Position numbers and translations under genes: made by a program. Under the pieces are notes generated by a model, which did not search any database, was not told the origin of the DNA, and saw only the letters and a program-made list of their open reading frames with translations. A DNA stretch of 64,000 bases from Alkalicoccobacillus murimartini (GTDB taxonomy: Bacteria > Bacillota > Bacilli > Bacillales > Bacillaceae_D), in the NCBI RefSeq assembly GCF_030813245.1, contig NZ_JAUSUA010000009.1, positions 1-64,000 on the forward strand, read 5' to 3'. This document shows, in pieces, positions 48,201 to 57,029 of the stretch. Numbering within the stretch: the stretch's first letter is position 1; every line of letters starts with the position of its first letter.

Positions 48201-48737
48201 ATGAAAATAGGGTTAGTCAGACATTTTAAAGTGAAACGGGGATATCCAGAAAATCGCTTAATCTCTAGCAGCGATCTAGTGAAGTGGGTCAAAGAATATG
48301 ACGAATCGGAAGTAGAGGAGAACCCCGTTGAGCTTGGTGCTGTAAAGTGGGACAGCTGTTATTCAAGTGATCTTCCTCGTGCTCGTACAACAGCAGAAGC
48401 AATCTATTCAGGAGAGATCAAGGAGACAAGTAAGCTTAGGGAGATTGATCTTGTGCCTCCTTTTGATCTGTCTCTTCGTTTACCACTCTTTTTGCATCTC
48501 ATTATGATTCGGCTCGCTTGGCTATTCAAGCATTCTTCTCAACCGGAAAGTAAGGATAAAACACGTAAACGGTTGGATGAAATTATTACGCAAGCAGAAG
48601 CAGAAGGTAAAGATTGTTTAATAGTCAGCCATGGTGGGGTCATGGATATCATGAGAAAAAACCTTCGTAAACGAGGGTACAAAGGTCCATACTTTAAAGT
48701 TCCTATTAACGGGAAACTATATTTATTTGAGAAATAA
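48201..48737 (+). CDS. Histidine phosphatase-family protein
   Basis: A 178-residue member of the phosphoglycerate-mutase-like superfamily. The N-terminal RH dyad is LVRHFK (residues 5-10, RHF instead of the common RHG), a middle DLPRARTTAEAI block and the second catalytic His in SHGGVMDIM follow. ATG 48201 is preferred because TTGGAG lies 8 nt upstream. Substrate not known. It ends the HAD-Nudix run. Confidence 0.85.
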   Translation: MKIGLVRHFKVKRGYPENRLISSSDLVKWVKEYDESEVEENPVELGAVKWDSCYSSDLPRARTTAEAIYSGEIKETSKLREIDLVPPFDLSLRLPLFLHLIMIRLAWLFKHSSQPESKDKTRKRLDEIITQAEAEGKDCLIVSHGGVMDIMRKNLRKRGYKGPYFKVPINGKLYLFEK

Positions 48738-48738
48738 G

Positions 48739-48775
48739 AATAAACGAAATACAGTGCGACTGTATTTCGTTTATT
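48739..48775. terminator. Perfect bidirectional hairpin terminator
   Basis: A 17-bp perfect stem AATAAACGAAATACAGT (48739-48755) and its complement (48759-48775) with a 3-nt loop. It overlaps the stop of the convergent YitT-family gene. Confidence 0.85.
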
Positions 48776-49391
48776 TTGTGAGAGAGGGCTGTTTAGGCAG
48801 TACGAAATCTTTTTGAATCACAGGTTTCTTAACAATGTTACCCTGCTTGTAATAGCTGATGACTTTAGATGTGATCGCGATGGATATAATTGAAAAGAAG
48901 CCTTTAACTAAGCCAATTGCGTACAGACTAGTCAGCACAACGATTAAGTCGAAAGCAAAATTTGTTTTTCCAGGATCAAAACCATAATGCTTTTGCAAAA
49001 AGAGTGCCAAAATGTTTGAACCACCTAAAGACGAACTGTTTCGAAATAACAGACTAAGGCCAATCCCTATAACCAATCCGCCCATTAAAGCGCCAGCCCA
49101 ATAAGGGATAACAAAGGATGGCAACCATGTATCAACACCCGTTAGAATAGATAGTGTCGTAACAGATAAGATGGTTGTCACCGTAAAGGATAGTCCCATA
49201 CGTAACATAGAGAATAGATAAAAAGGGATATTAATAATAAAGAATAAGAGAGCAAACGGTAGATGAGTGATATAGCTAAGACTTAAAGAGAGTCCCGCTG
49301 TTCCACCAGTAACTAAATCTGAATGCTTAAGAATTATTACGCCAACTGCTGCTAATAGACAGCCAACAAAAACAAAAAACCATCGCTTCAT
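48771..49391 (-). CDS. YitT-family membrane protein
   Basis: A 206-residue integral membrane protein with five or six hydrophobic segments (starting at residue 4) and the motifs TGGTAGLSLSLSY and NSSSLGGSNILALFL, characteristic of YitT/DUF161 proteins. Unlike the long members it lacks the C-terminal DUF2179 domain. Function is not known. It is transcribed toward the histidine phosphatase. Confidence 0.82.
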   Translation of the reverse strand: MKRWFFVFVGCLLAAVGVIILKHSDLVTGGTAGLSLSLSYITHLPFALLFFIINIPFYLFSMLRMGLSFTVTTILSVTTLSILTGVDTWLPSFVIPYWAGALMGGLVIGIGLSLLFRNSSSLGGSNILALFLQKHYGFDPGKTNFAFDLIVVLTSLYAIGLVKGFFSIISIAITSKVISYYKQGNIVKKPVIQKDFVLPKQPSLTK

Positions 49392-49557
49392 TTGTACAAT
49401 CTCCTTTCAACGATCATTCCGATCCATTTCCTTATACTATTAGAATATAAAAAGTCAGAGGTTGAGAATATATAACTTTGAAGGCATTTCTAACGAAAGT
49501 GCTTTTTTATGCAGTCTTTTATTCTATAATATGATTAAAGTGAAGGAGGAGTGAGAA

Positions 49558-49989
49558 ATGGACCTTATCGATCAGAAAATAATTGCCTTGATTCAAGAAG
49601 ATGCACGAATCACAGTTAGTGAACTTTCTAAGCTTTTGGCTTTAAGCCGACCAAGTACAGCAGAACGATTAGTCAGGCTGCAAGAAAGAGGCATAATTGA
49701 AGCATTTACAGCGAGGATTTCACTTCCAGCCATCGGTAGAGAAATCATGCTTATTATTCAAGTGAGTACACTAAAAGTACCGATCCAAGAGTTCGAGGCT
49801 ATGGTCCAACAAGAACAGGCAATTATCGAATGTCATCGGGTAACAGGAGAAGTCAGTTATTTTTTAAAGGCGGCTGTTAGTGATATGAACGGTATGACGA
49901 TGTTAATAGATCGGCTCATTCCATTTGGAAATATTAATACCTCAACGGTGCTCACTTCTCCAGTCCCATATCGAGTTATTTCTCCTTAA
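49558..49989 (+). CDS. Lrp/AsnC-family transcriptional regulator
   Basis: A 143-residue feast/famine regulator: helix-turn-helix (about residues 3-50, LIDQKIIALIQEDARITVSEL) and a RAM ligand-binding domain (about 65-140). It probably binds an amino acid or small effector. GAAGGAGGAG precedes the ATG. A peptidase gene follows after 63 nt and may be a target. Confidence 0.92.
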   Translation: MDLIDQKIIALIQEDARITVSELSKLLALSRPSTAERLVRLQERGIIEAFTARISLPAIGREIMLIIQVSTLKVPIQEFEAMVQQEQAIIECHRVTGEVSYFLKAAVSDMNGMTMLIDRLIPFGNINTSTVLTSPVPYRVISP

Positions 49990-50052
49990 TGTAAAGAGGA
50001 AAAGGCGTTGCTTTTGTAGAATATATAAAACAATTAGAGAGGGTGTTTACTC

Positions 50053-51747
50053 ATGAAATTTTCAGAAATGCCATATGAACGTCCAGAAAAGGAAGAAGTA
50101 GAACAGGCCTTTGCTGAGCATATCCAGTTATTTAAAGAGTCCACAACGGTCGAAGAGCAGATAGAGGCGTTAAAATCCCTTCAAGCCTATTCAAACTGGC
50201 TTGATACACAAGCAAATCTAGTATCAATCCGTCATTCCATTGATACAGAGGACGCTTATTACAAGGCAGAGAAGGATTACATAGATGAGGTCATGCCCGT
50301 TATACAGGAGTTTACGACCGATTATTATCAAGCATTAGTGCAGACGCCCTTCCGAAAAGAACTTGAGGAAAAATGGGGTATTCAACTATTTAAATTGGCG
50401 GAGCTAAAGCTCAAAACATTTAGACCGGAAATTATCCCTGAGCTTCAGCTTGAGAACAAATTAACTACAGAGTACGGTCAGCTCATTGCTTCAGCAAAGA
50501 TTGAGTTTGATGGTAAAGAACGCACGTTGGCTCAACTTACCCCATATGAGCAGTCAACAAATCGTGATGAACGTAGGCAAGCTTCTTCGGCTAAGTTTGG
50601 TTTTTTGGCTGAGAATGAGGAGAAGTTAGACCGTATTTATGATGACTTAGTTCAAGTTCGCACACGTATGGCTCAAAAGCTTGGCTACGACAATTACGTA
50701 GAGCTTGGTTATGCACGAATGAGTCGTACGGATTATGACGCAGAGATGGTTGCGAATTTCAGGCAACAGGTCCAGGATTACATCGTACCGGTTGCAACGA
50801 AATTGAGAGAGCGTCAGCAAAAGCGAATAGGTGTAGACACCCTGAAATACTACGATGAGAGCATTACCTTCCAGACAGGTAATGCCGTACCTAAGGGAGA
50901 TGCCGAATGGATTATTGAAAACGGCAAAGTGATGTATAAAGAACTCTCCAAGGAAACAGATGAATTCTTCAGCTATATGATCAAAAATGAGTTGATGGAC
51001 CTACTTAGCAAAAAAGGGAAGGAGAGCGGAGGTTACTGTACATTCCTGCCTGAATACGGCTCACCTTTTATCTTCTCTAACTTTAATGGGACATCAGGTG
51101 ATATTGATGTGCTGACTCATGAAGCGGGACATGCCTTTCAAGTATTCCAAAGCCGACATCTTGGTGTGCCAGAATACAGCTTTCCTACTATGGAGGCTGC
51201 AGAGATACACTCAATGAGTATGGAGTTTTTTGCTTGGCCGTGGATGGAGCTGTTTTTCAAAGAGGATACGGAGAAATATAAATTTTCCCATTTGGCCGAC
51301 TCATTGCTGTTTATCCCTTATGGGGTAGCTGTTGATGAATTTCAGCACTTTATTTATGCAAACCCTGAAGCCACACCAGCTGAGAGAAAGCTCTATTGGA
51401 GTAAGCTAGAAGAGAGATACCTGCCTCATCGTAAGTATGACGGCAATGCGTATTTAGAAGCGGGAGGTTTCTGGCAAAGACAGGCTCATATATATCAAGT
51501 GCCTTTCTATTATATTGATTATACTCTTGCGCAAATTTGTGCTTTGCAGTTCTGGCAACAAATGAACGAAGACCAGTCAAAAGCCTGGAGTCATTATTTA
51601 ACGCTCTGTCAAAAGGGAGGCAGCATGTCATTCCTGAAGCTTGTTGAGGTAGCCGGATTACGTTCACCATTTGAAGAGGGTTGTGTCTCTTCCGTCATCG
51701 GCGAAATTGAAGCCTGGTTAGACGAAGTAGATGATCAACAATTGTAG
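50053..51747 (+). CDS. M3-family oligoendopeptidase
   Basis: A 564-residue metallopeptidase. The zinc site is THEAGHAFQ (HExxH at about 356-360) with the third ligand in FPTMEAAEIHSMSMEFF about 27 residues later. The N-terminal part is helical as in PepF/M3 enzymes. It cuts short peptides in the cytoplasm. GAGAGGG lies upstream. It lies 63 nt after the AsnC-type regulator. Confidence 0.92.
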   Translation: MKFSEMPYERPEKEEVEQAFAEHIQLFKESTTVEEQIEALKSLQAYSNWLDTQANLVSIRHSIDTEDAYYKAEKDYIDEVMPVIQEFTTDYYQALVQTPFRKELEEKWGIQLFKLAELKLKTFRPEIIPELQLENKLTTEYGQLIASAKIEFDGKERTLAQLTPYEQSTNRDERRQASSAKFGFLAENEEKLDRIYDDLVQVRTRMAQKLGYDNYVELGYARMSRTDYDAEMVANFRQQVQDYIVPVATKLRERQQKRIGVDTLKYYDESITFQTGNAVPKGDAEWIIENGKVMYKELSKETDEFFSYMIKNELMDLLSKKGKESGGYCTFLPEYGSPFIFSNFNGTSGDIDVLTHEAGHAFQVFQSRHLGVPEYSFPTMEAAEIHSMSMEFFAWPWMELFFKEDTEKYKFSHLADSLLFIPYGVAVDEFQHFIYANPEATPAERKLYWSKLEERYLPHRKYDGNAYLEAGGFWQRQAHIYQVPFYYIDYTLAQICALQFWQQMNEDQSKAWSHYLTLCQKGGSMSFLKLVEVAGLRSPFEEGCVSSVIGEIEAWLDEVDDQQL

Positions 51748-51756
51748 TAGTATGAG

Positions 51757-51788
51757 AAGCAAGTCATGATCGTATGACTTGCTTCTTT
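51757..51788 (+). terminator. Terminator after the M3 peptidase
   Basis: GAAGCAAGTCAT (51756-51767) pairs with ATGACTTGCTTC (51774-51785), followed by T-rich sequence. Confidence 0.85.
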
Positions 51789-51850
51789 CTTATTCTCTAC
51801 TAAATTTATTGGAATTTGCCCTTTTCTTCTGAATAGACTCTAGCTTATAA

Positions 51851-51864
51851 TGTATACTTATACA
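51851..51864 (+). promoter_or_regulatory. Inverted repeat before the MFS gene (possible operator)
   Basis: TGTATA-CT-TATACA, a perfect 6-bp inverted repeat, sits directly after a TATAAT-like -10 (51846-51851) and 30 bp before the start codon. No regulator gene is adjacent. Confidence 0.35.
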
Positions 51865-51893
51865 CAGTTTAGCAGAGAGAGTAGGGTGAATAG

Positions 51894-53234
51894 ATGGAAA
51901 CAATAAATCCAACGGCTATCATAGATAGGAGCAAGATTCGTCCGTTTCATATCCTTTTTATTTTTTGGCTCTTTTTGATTATTTTATTCGATGGATATGA
52001 TGTAGTTGTATACGGGGCTGTTGTTCCTTCGCTTATTGAGGACTGGGGAATTACAGATCTTTTAGCTGGGTCTATTGGCAGTTATACGGTAATAGGAATG
52101 GCGGTAGGGACTATACTTTGTGGAATATTAGCAGATAAGTATGGTCGAAAGAAAGTGATTATTGGCACAACGCTATTATTTAGTTTATTTACGATTTTAT
52201 CTGGATTCGCGCCAAATGAGTATGTCTTTATTGTGTTTCGTGTCATTGCAGGACTAGGACTTGGTGGCGTTATGCCTAATGTAATTGCATTAACAACGGA
52301 GTATGCACCAAAACGGGTTCGCGCAGCATTAATCTCTTTTGTTTTTTGTGGGTATTCACTAGGTGCTATTATTGCTGCATTAGCAAGCCGATCCTTGCTA
52401 CCTGAATTCGGATGGCAACCTGTTTTTTGGATAGCGGGTATACCTATTTTATTTCTTCCTTTTCTGATTAAGCATATCCCAGAATCAATCGTCTTTTTAT
52501 TATTAAAGGATCGAGAACAGGAAGCAAAAAATATTTTGCAGAAAATTGCACCTGATGAGGATTTAAGCAGTGTGAAATTAGAGAGACCTGTTCGACCGAA
52601 ATCGGGATCACCAGTGATCCATTTATTTAAGGAAAAGCGTGCCTTCAGTACTCTTATGTTCTGGACCTCATGTTTTTGTGCCTTTGTCTTGATTTATGCA
52701 TTAAATACGTGGCTGCCAACCTTGATGATGCAGGCTGGTAATGACTTAAGCTCGAGTTTGCTCTTTACTGCGGTATTGCAGTTGGGTGCGATTGTCGGAA
52801 CACTTATTTTTGGACGAGTGGTAGATAAGGTAGGCTTTAAAAAGGTGATGGTTCCACTGTTTTTCACTGGTGCTATTGCTTTATCCTTTGTAGGTATGAC
52901 AACAAATGCAGTCATTGTGTTTATCCTGCTAGCTATTATCGGCGCTTCTTCCTTAGGTGTTCAAAATCTATCTAATGCCTTTGTTTCGCAATATTATCCC
53001 TCTACCATGCGCTCTACGGCGTTAGGAAGCACTATCGCCTTTGGTCGTATTGGGGGAATAGTAGCTCCAACATTTGTTGCGGTTCTCTTAACAATGAACC
53101 TGCAACCGCAATATAATTTTATGGCGCTAGGTGTTGCGGCAGTGATAGGCGGAATAGCAGTGATCTTTGTTCAAGAGCAGCATGCGGCATATACAACGGA
53201 GGCATCAGAAAAACCAATTAAAAAAACGGCTTAA
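51894..53234 (+). CDS. MFS transporter, aromatic acid:H+ symporter type (AAHS/PcaK-like)
   Basis: A 446-residue major facilitator with 12 hydrophobic segments. Segment 1 ends in FDGYDVVVYGAVVPSL, the DGxD motif of 4-hydroxybenzoate/benzoate carriers; the loop 2-3 motif is GILADKYGRKKV and loop 8-9 carries GRVVDKVGFKKV. Aromatic acid uptake is a reasonable guess, but no catabolic genes are nearby. A good inverted repeat precedes it. Confidence 0.85.
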   Translation: METINPTAIIDRSKIRPFHILFIFWLFLIILFDGYDVVVYGAVVPSLIEDWGITDLLAGSIGSYTVIGMAVGTILCGILADKYGRKKVIIGTTLLFSLFTILSGFAPNEYVFIVFRVIAGLGLGGVMPNVIALTTEYAPKRVRAALISFVFCGYSLGAIIAALASRSLLPEFGWQPVFWIAGIPILFLPFLIKHIPESIVFLLLKDREQEAKNILQKIAPDEDLSSVKLERPVRPKSGSPVIHLFKEKRAFSTLMFWTSCFCAFVLIYALNTWLPTLMMQAGNDLSSSLLFTAVLQLGAIVGTLIFGRVVDKVGFKKVMVPLFFTGAIALSFVGMTTNAVIVFILLAIIGASSLGVQNLSNAFVSQYYPSTMRSTALGSTIAFGRIGGIVAPTFVAVLLTMNLQPQYNFMALGVAAVIGGIAVIFVQEQHAAYTTEASEKPIKKTA

Positions 53235-53236
53235 CA

Positions 53237-53273
53237 AAAAGGCATCTCCTATTAAATGTGAGATGCCTTTTCT
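53237..53273 (+). terminator. Terminator after the MFS gene
   Basis: AAAAGGCATCTC (53237-53248) pairs perfectly with GAGATGCCTTTT (53260-53271). Confidence 0.88.
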
Positions 53274-53335
53274 TGTAGTTAAAGGAATATACTATAATGA
53301 ATAGTAGTATTTATAGTAGATTAGGAGGGGTGTAA

Positions 53336-53545
53336 ATGAATAAAAACAAACGGAATAAAATGATTCTTATCATTGGCAGTGCAATCTTAATCATCACCTT
53401 TATTCTACTTTTTTTGTTGATTGGAAGAAACCATCAAGAGAATATGCAGATCATAGAAGGATGTTTTGATAACTTTGATCAAAGCGACGGTGTGGTTTTG
53501 GAGAAGACGAGCTTTTGGTCTCCAGTTACTTGTGAGAAAAAATAG
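53336..53545 (+). CDS. Small single-pass membrane protein, unknown
   Basis: A 69-residue protein: basic N-terminus (NKNKRNK), one strong transmembrane helix (about residues 9-30) and an outward segment with two cysteines (GCFDNF and VTCEKK) that could form a disulfide. AGGAGGGG precedes the ATG. I do not recognise it. It lies between a terminator and the Fur box of the next gene, so it is a monocistronic unit. Confidence 0.7.
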   Translation: MNKNKRNKMILIIGSAILIITFILLFLLIGRNHQENMQIIEGCFDNFDQSDGVVLEKTSFWSPVTCEKK

Positions 53546-53633
53546 GATCGTTTAAACCTTTGTATCCAAGTTTTTCATACTCCTCCTTGTCTAGTCTCTT
53601 TTCAGATGAGAAAAAGCTTGTTATAATTAAGAA

Positions 53634-53648
53634 TGAGAATCATTTTTA
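53634..53648 (+). promoter_or_regulatory. Fur box before ferredoxin-NADP reductase gene
   Basis: TGAGAAT-C-ATTTTTA resembles the 7-1-7 Fur box at 11 of 14 bases; the flanks (GAATGAGAATCATTTTT) also fit. The B. subtilis homologue ycgT is known as a Fur-regulated gene, which supports the reading. Confidence 0.65.
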
Positions 53649-53700
53649 ATGAAAAGCTACAACTATAGATGAAACTGGACAGGAATCAGGAGGGGTACTT

Positions 53701-54768
53701 GTGTCGACTCATGAAGATGTATTTGATGTGACCATTATAGGCGGCGGGCCTGCTGGATTATATAGTGCATTTTACAGCGGGATGCGTGCTATGAAAACCA
53801 AGATTGTGGAATATCAAGCAGAGCTGGGAGGCAAGATTTTACTTTATCCTGAGAAAATTATCTGGGATATTGGAGGATTGCCGCCTACACCGGGACAGCA
53901 GGTATTAACCAATTTAAATGACCAGGCAAGAACCTTTGAACCCACAATCTGCACAAGTGAGCAGATTACAGAGCTGACACGACGAGAGGATGGAATCTTT
54001 CTTCTGAAAGGTACATCGGGTGAGACCCACTACTCAAAGTGTATTGTTCTGGCTGTAGGACATGGAATCTTTAAAACAGCTAAGCTAGAAATTGAAGGTG
54101 CTGATCGGTACGAGGTCACAAACCTGCACTACACTGTACAGCAGCTTGATAAGTTTAAAGACAAACATGTACTTATATCTGGTGGAGGCAACTCTGCTGT
54201 GGACTGGGCGAATGCACTTGAACCACTTGCGGCCTCTGTAAAGGTTGTTCACCGTAGAGATGAGTTTGGGGGACACGAAAGCAATGTGATTCATATGAGG
54301 AATTCAAGTGTCGAAGTCCTCACACCATATTGTGTAGAAGAGCTGCATGGTGATGAGGCAGGTACAGCGATTGAACGTGTAACATTAAAACATCTTGAAA
54401 CCAATGAATTATTAGAGCAACAAGTTGATGCTGTCATTGTGAATCATGGCTACAAGATGGATCTTGATTTCCTTTTAGAAAGCCCATTAACCTTTGATAC
54501 AAATGAAGGCATTCTCGCGGTGAACGAGAAGATGGAAACGAGTGTGCCTGGTGTATTTGCTGCAGGTGACTTAGTGAATAATGACGGAAAACTTCGTCTG
54601 ATTGCCGGTGCCTATGTTGATGGAGCAAAAGCCATTAACCAAGCCAAGTTATTTATTGAACCAGATGCAACGTCACAAGCTTATGTTTCCTCACATAATG
54701 AGCGATTTGCGAAGAAAAATGAAGAATTACTCAAAAAAGAAGATCCCGTGCACGCAGGTACACACTAA
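53701..54768 (+). CDS. Ferredoxin/flavodoxin-NADP+ reductase, thioredoxin reductase-like (YcgT/YumC type)
   Basis: A 355-residue flavoprotein. FAD motif GGGPAGLYSA (about residues 12-21), NADPH motif ISGGGNSAVDWA (about 159-170) and the C-terminal FAD site GVFAAGDLVNND (about 282-293) are seen; the redox CxxC of thioredoxin reductases is missing, as in this FNR class. It transfers electrons from NADPH to ferredoxin or flavodoxin. GTG start with AGGAGGGG upstream. The Fur box suggests a role under low iron. Confidence 0.92.
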   Translation: MSTHEDVFDVTIIGGGPAGLYSAFYSGMRAMKTKIVEYQAELGGKILLYPEKIIWDIGGLPPTPGQQVLTNLNDQARTFEPTICTSEQITELTRREDGIFLLKGTSGETHYSKCIVLAVGHGIFKTAKLEIEGADRYEVTNLHYTVQQLDKFKDKHVLISGGGNSAVDWANALEPLAASVKVVHRRDEFGGHESNVIHMRNSSVEVLTPYCVEELHGDEAGTAIERVTLKHLETNELLEQQVDAVIVNHGYKMDLDFLLESPLTFDTNEGILAVNEKMETSVPGVFAAGDLVNNDGKLRLIAGAYVDGAKAINQAKLFIEPDATSQAYVSSHNERFAKKNEELLKKEDPVHAGTH

Positions 54769-54772
54769 AAAG

Positions 54773-54799
54773 AAGAGACGCTGCCACGTCTCTTCTAGT
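54773..54799. terminator. Bidirectional terminator
   Basis: AGAAGAGACG (54773-54782) pairs with CGTCTCTTCT (54787-54796); A-rich left flank and T-rich right flank. It serves the reductase gene and the convergent DUF1540 gene. Confidence 0.82.
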
Positions 54800-54807
54800 T
54801 TTGAGGG

Positions 54808-54963
54808 TTATCGAACCTCAAATGTCTTACAATCTGTTTCTGCGGAATCTGTTGCTTTCGATTTATCGTGGTGATTTACCACATAAATTTCTGAAGCGCC
54901 GCAATGGTTGTCTCCAGCCCAATGTGTACAGGTTGAGACTTCACACAAAATCTGTTGTGCCAC
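54808..54963 (-). CDS. DUF1540 small cysteine-rich protein
   Basis: A 51-residue minus-strand gene. The protein has the DUF1540 layout: CEVSTCTHW near the start, CGASEIYVV in the middle and SAETDCKTFE at the end, giving four cysteines that probably bind a metal. AGGAGGTGAT lies 5 nt before the GTG start, an excellent site. The terminator at 54773 follows its stop. The role of DUF1540 proteins is not known; they are frequent in spore-formers. Confidence 0.87.
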   Translation of the reverse strand: MAQQILCEVSTCTHWAGDNHCGASEIYVVNHHDKSKATDSAETDCKTFEVR

Positions 54964-55032
54964 TTTACATCACCTCCTGTTTTTCTGAAATGGACCACCA
55001 GAATCAAAAAAACAGAACAGCTAGCACAGAAT

Positions 55033-55056
55033 AAGCCCTTCTAATGGGCTTTTTTT
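55033..55056 (+). terminator. Plus-strand terminator without a clear gene
   Basis: AAGCCC (55033-55038) pairs with GGGCTT (55046-55051), then seven T in all. No plus-strand gene ends here; it may guard against read-through antisense to the DUF1540 gene. Confidence 0.65.
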
Positions 55057-55257
55057 GTGGACTGGGTGATAAATCCAGTCGAACGTATCATACCAAACGG
55101 AATAACCATAAGCAAGAAACGTAAGGGAAAAATTTACATTAATGCTCTTTGCATGTGCGTATCATTTTGTCATATTATCATGCGAAAGAATATGTAATAA
55201 TAAGAGTATAGATAAAGAAGCAACAAGGTGTGGGTTTCATGAGAGGGGCGAGAAGGT

Positions 55258-55866
55258 TTGATTGATGCAATATTAGATTTCTTACGGGATTTTGGAGCAT
55301 GGGGCCTGTTTATTCATGCCTTCGCAGATGCTGTTATTTTTCCAATCCCTGCTTTCTTTCTACAGGTATCACTCAGCCTCATTAACCCTTCTCAAGCACT
55401 GTGGCTTGCGACGGTTGGATATGTGGCCTGTATGTTAGGTACACCACTTGGATACTTAATTGGGCACTTGCTGGGAGATTCAGTTCTTCAGAAGTTCCTC
55501 AAAAAGAATGCCTTAGAGAAAGCTCAAGCATTGTTCACCAAAAATGGAGAAGCAGCTATACTAATTGGTGCATTTACTCCAATCCCTTTTAAGGTTTTTA
55601 CGATCATGGCGGGAGCGATGAAATTCTCCTTATGGAAACTGATCGGTTATGCGGCCCTTGGTCGAGCCGTAAAGTTTTATGCTGTCGGTTTTTTGTTTTA
55701 TTTCTATGGAAGAGCGGCAGAGAATTTAATTGATTCCTATCTAACGTATATCTTTTTAGGTATTGCTGTTTTGCTCTTTATTGGGATTATGATTAAAAGA
55801 AAAATCCAACATAATAAACGTCCGGAGACAGACGTTGAACATACGAAGGCAAAAGCCCTCAAATAA
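55258..55866 (+). CDS. VTT/DedA-superfamily membrane protein (YqaA-like)
   Basis: A 202-residue membrane protein with five or six hydrophobic segments and the VTT-domain landmarks FADAVIFPIPAFFLQ, GTPLGYLIGHLLG and FTPIPFKVFTIMAGAMK (the conserved F/G-x-x-x-P-x-x-R/K type segment). Such proteins move lipids or carriers such as undecaprenyl phosphate in other species. TTG start with GAGAAGG close upstream. The basic C-terminal tail is cytoplasmic. Confidence 0.85.
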   Translation: MIDAILDFLRDFGAWGLFIHAFADAVIFPIPAFFLQVSLSLINPSQALWLATVGYVACMLGTPLGYLIGHLLGDSVLQKFLKKNALEKAQALFTKNGEAAILIGAFTPIPFKVFTIMAGAMKFSLWKLIGYAALGRAVKFYAVGFLFYFYGRAAENLIDSYLTYIFLGIAVLLFIGIMIKRKIQHNKRPETDVEHTKAKALK

Positions 55867-56138
55867 AGAGACCGTATCTGTCTCTGATGGGCAGAAGGTG
55901 CATAGCTAAAGATCACGGTGCTTTAAATTTAAAGGAAGATTTAAAGAATATACCTAGTGAAGTAGAGGACTGGGACATAACAAAATGTATGAGTGTAAAA
56001 GCGAACAAATCAAATTTATTTAATATTTACAGTAAAACTTTGCCAACCTATAAGTAACTCAAATCTTCGTACTCATCAGCCTAAACCAGCGGAGTGTATG
56101 TCCGGAGCGGTAGCCCTCCCCTTGATAATTATGATAGA
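55867..56138. other. Intergenic region, possible insertion-sequence remnant
   Basis: No ORF with a ribosome binding site is seen. ACTGGGACATAACAAAA (55968-55984) resembles a sequence that, from memory, recurs near IS ends and intergenic repeats in Firmicutes; the rest is unrecognised. A weak AGAGAC/GTCTCT hairpin (55866-55884) may end the upstream gene. Confidence 0.25.
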
Positions 56139-56188
56139 AAAAAACCGAACCATTATGCTCATTAAGCAGCATGATGGTTCGGTTTTTA
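56139..56188 (-). terminator. Terminator of the ehu operon
   Basis: AACCGAACCAT (56143-56153) pairs with ATGGTTCGGTT (56174-56184), with an inner ATGCT/AGCAT stem. T-runs exist on both strands; on the minus strand it lies 65 bp after ehuA. Confidence 0.85.
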
Positions 56189-56252
56189 TAATGAATAAAA
56201 CAGTTCTGTCAGCACCTATCGTGTCTTCAAGCATGTAACACTGCTTTTGCTA

Positions 56253-57029
56253 TTATACCTGTGTGCGGAAGCGTTCAAGGAAGTTACGCAGTCGATCGCT
56301 TTTTGGATTATCAAGCACTTCACTTGGTTTACCGTGCTCAACCAACTGACCATCTGCAATAAATACAATACGGTCAGAGACCTGCCAAGCAAAGTCCATT
56401 TCATGGGTTACAAGAATCATGGACATATCACCTTGCTGCGCAAGATCCTTAATGACGGCTAATACCTCGCCTACTAGCTCTGGATCAAGAGCAGAGGTTG
56501 GCTCATCAAACAGCATGACTTTAGGTCGCATCACCAATGCGCGTGCAATGGCCACACGCTGCTGCTGGCCCCCTGAGAGTTGTACAGGGTAGTTATCTAC
56601 CTTATCACCAAGGCCAACCTTTTCAAGCATTTCTATTGCTCGTGTCTCTGCCTCTTTTTTTGAGAGACCTAGTACATGAATGGGTGCCTCCGTACAGTTT
56701 CTGAGAATCGTCATATGTGGAAAAAGGTTAAAGTGCTGAAACACCATGCCAACATTTGAGCGAACCTTTCGCAAATGCTTTTCATCAGCAGGAACCATCT
56801 TTCCTTTTGATTCCATTTTCCAGAGATTTTCACCTTCAACTATGATGTCTCCTCCTGATGGTTTCTCAAGTGTCATTAGCATACGAATAATGGTTGTTTT
56901 ACCAGATCCACTTGGTCCGATAATTGAAACAATCTCACCAGGATCCACATCAAGTGTAAAATCTTTCATTACTTCTAATTCATCAAAGGACTTCTTAATA
57001 CCTTTAAATTGAACGATTGGTTGTGTCAT
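56253..57029 (-). CDS. ehuA: Ectoine/hydroxyectoine-type ABC transporter ATP-binding protein EhuA
   Basis: A 258-residue ABC ATPase of the polar amino acid family. Walker A GPSGSGKTT (about residue 40), Q-loop, signature LSGGQQQRVAIARAL and Walker B VMLFDEPTSALDPEL are intact. It energises the importer formed with EhuC and EhuD. The ATG overlaps the ehuD stop. Named from operon context and EhuB similarity; a general amino-acid role cannot be excluded. Confidence 0.85.
   Translation of the reverse strand: MTQPIVQFKGIKKSFDELEVMKDFTLDVDPGEIVSIIGPSGSGKTTIIRMLMTLEKPSGGDIIVEGENLWKMESKGKMVPADEKHLRKVRSNVGMVFQHFNLFPHMTILRNCTEAPIHVLGLSKKEAETRAIEMLEKVGLGDKVDNYPVQLSGGQQQRVAIARALVMRPKVMLFDEPTSALDPELVGEVLAVIKDLAQQGDMSMILVTHEMDFAWQVSDRIVFIADGQLVEHGKPSEVLDNPKSDRLRNFLERFRTQV

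Noticed and set aside
55968-55984. Intact insertion sequence
   Set aside because: Only a short IS-like string is visible; there is no transposase ORF and no terminal inverted repeats.
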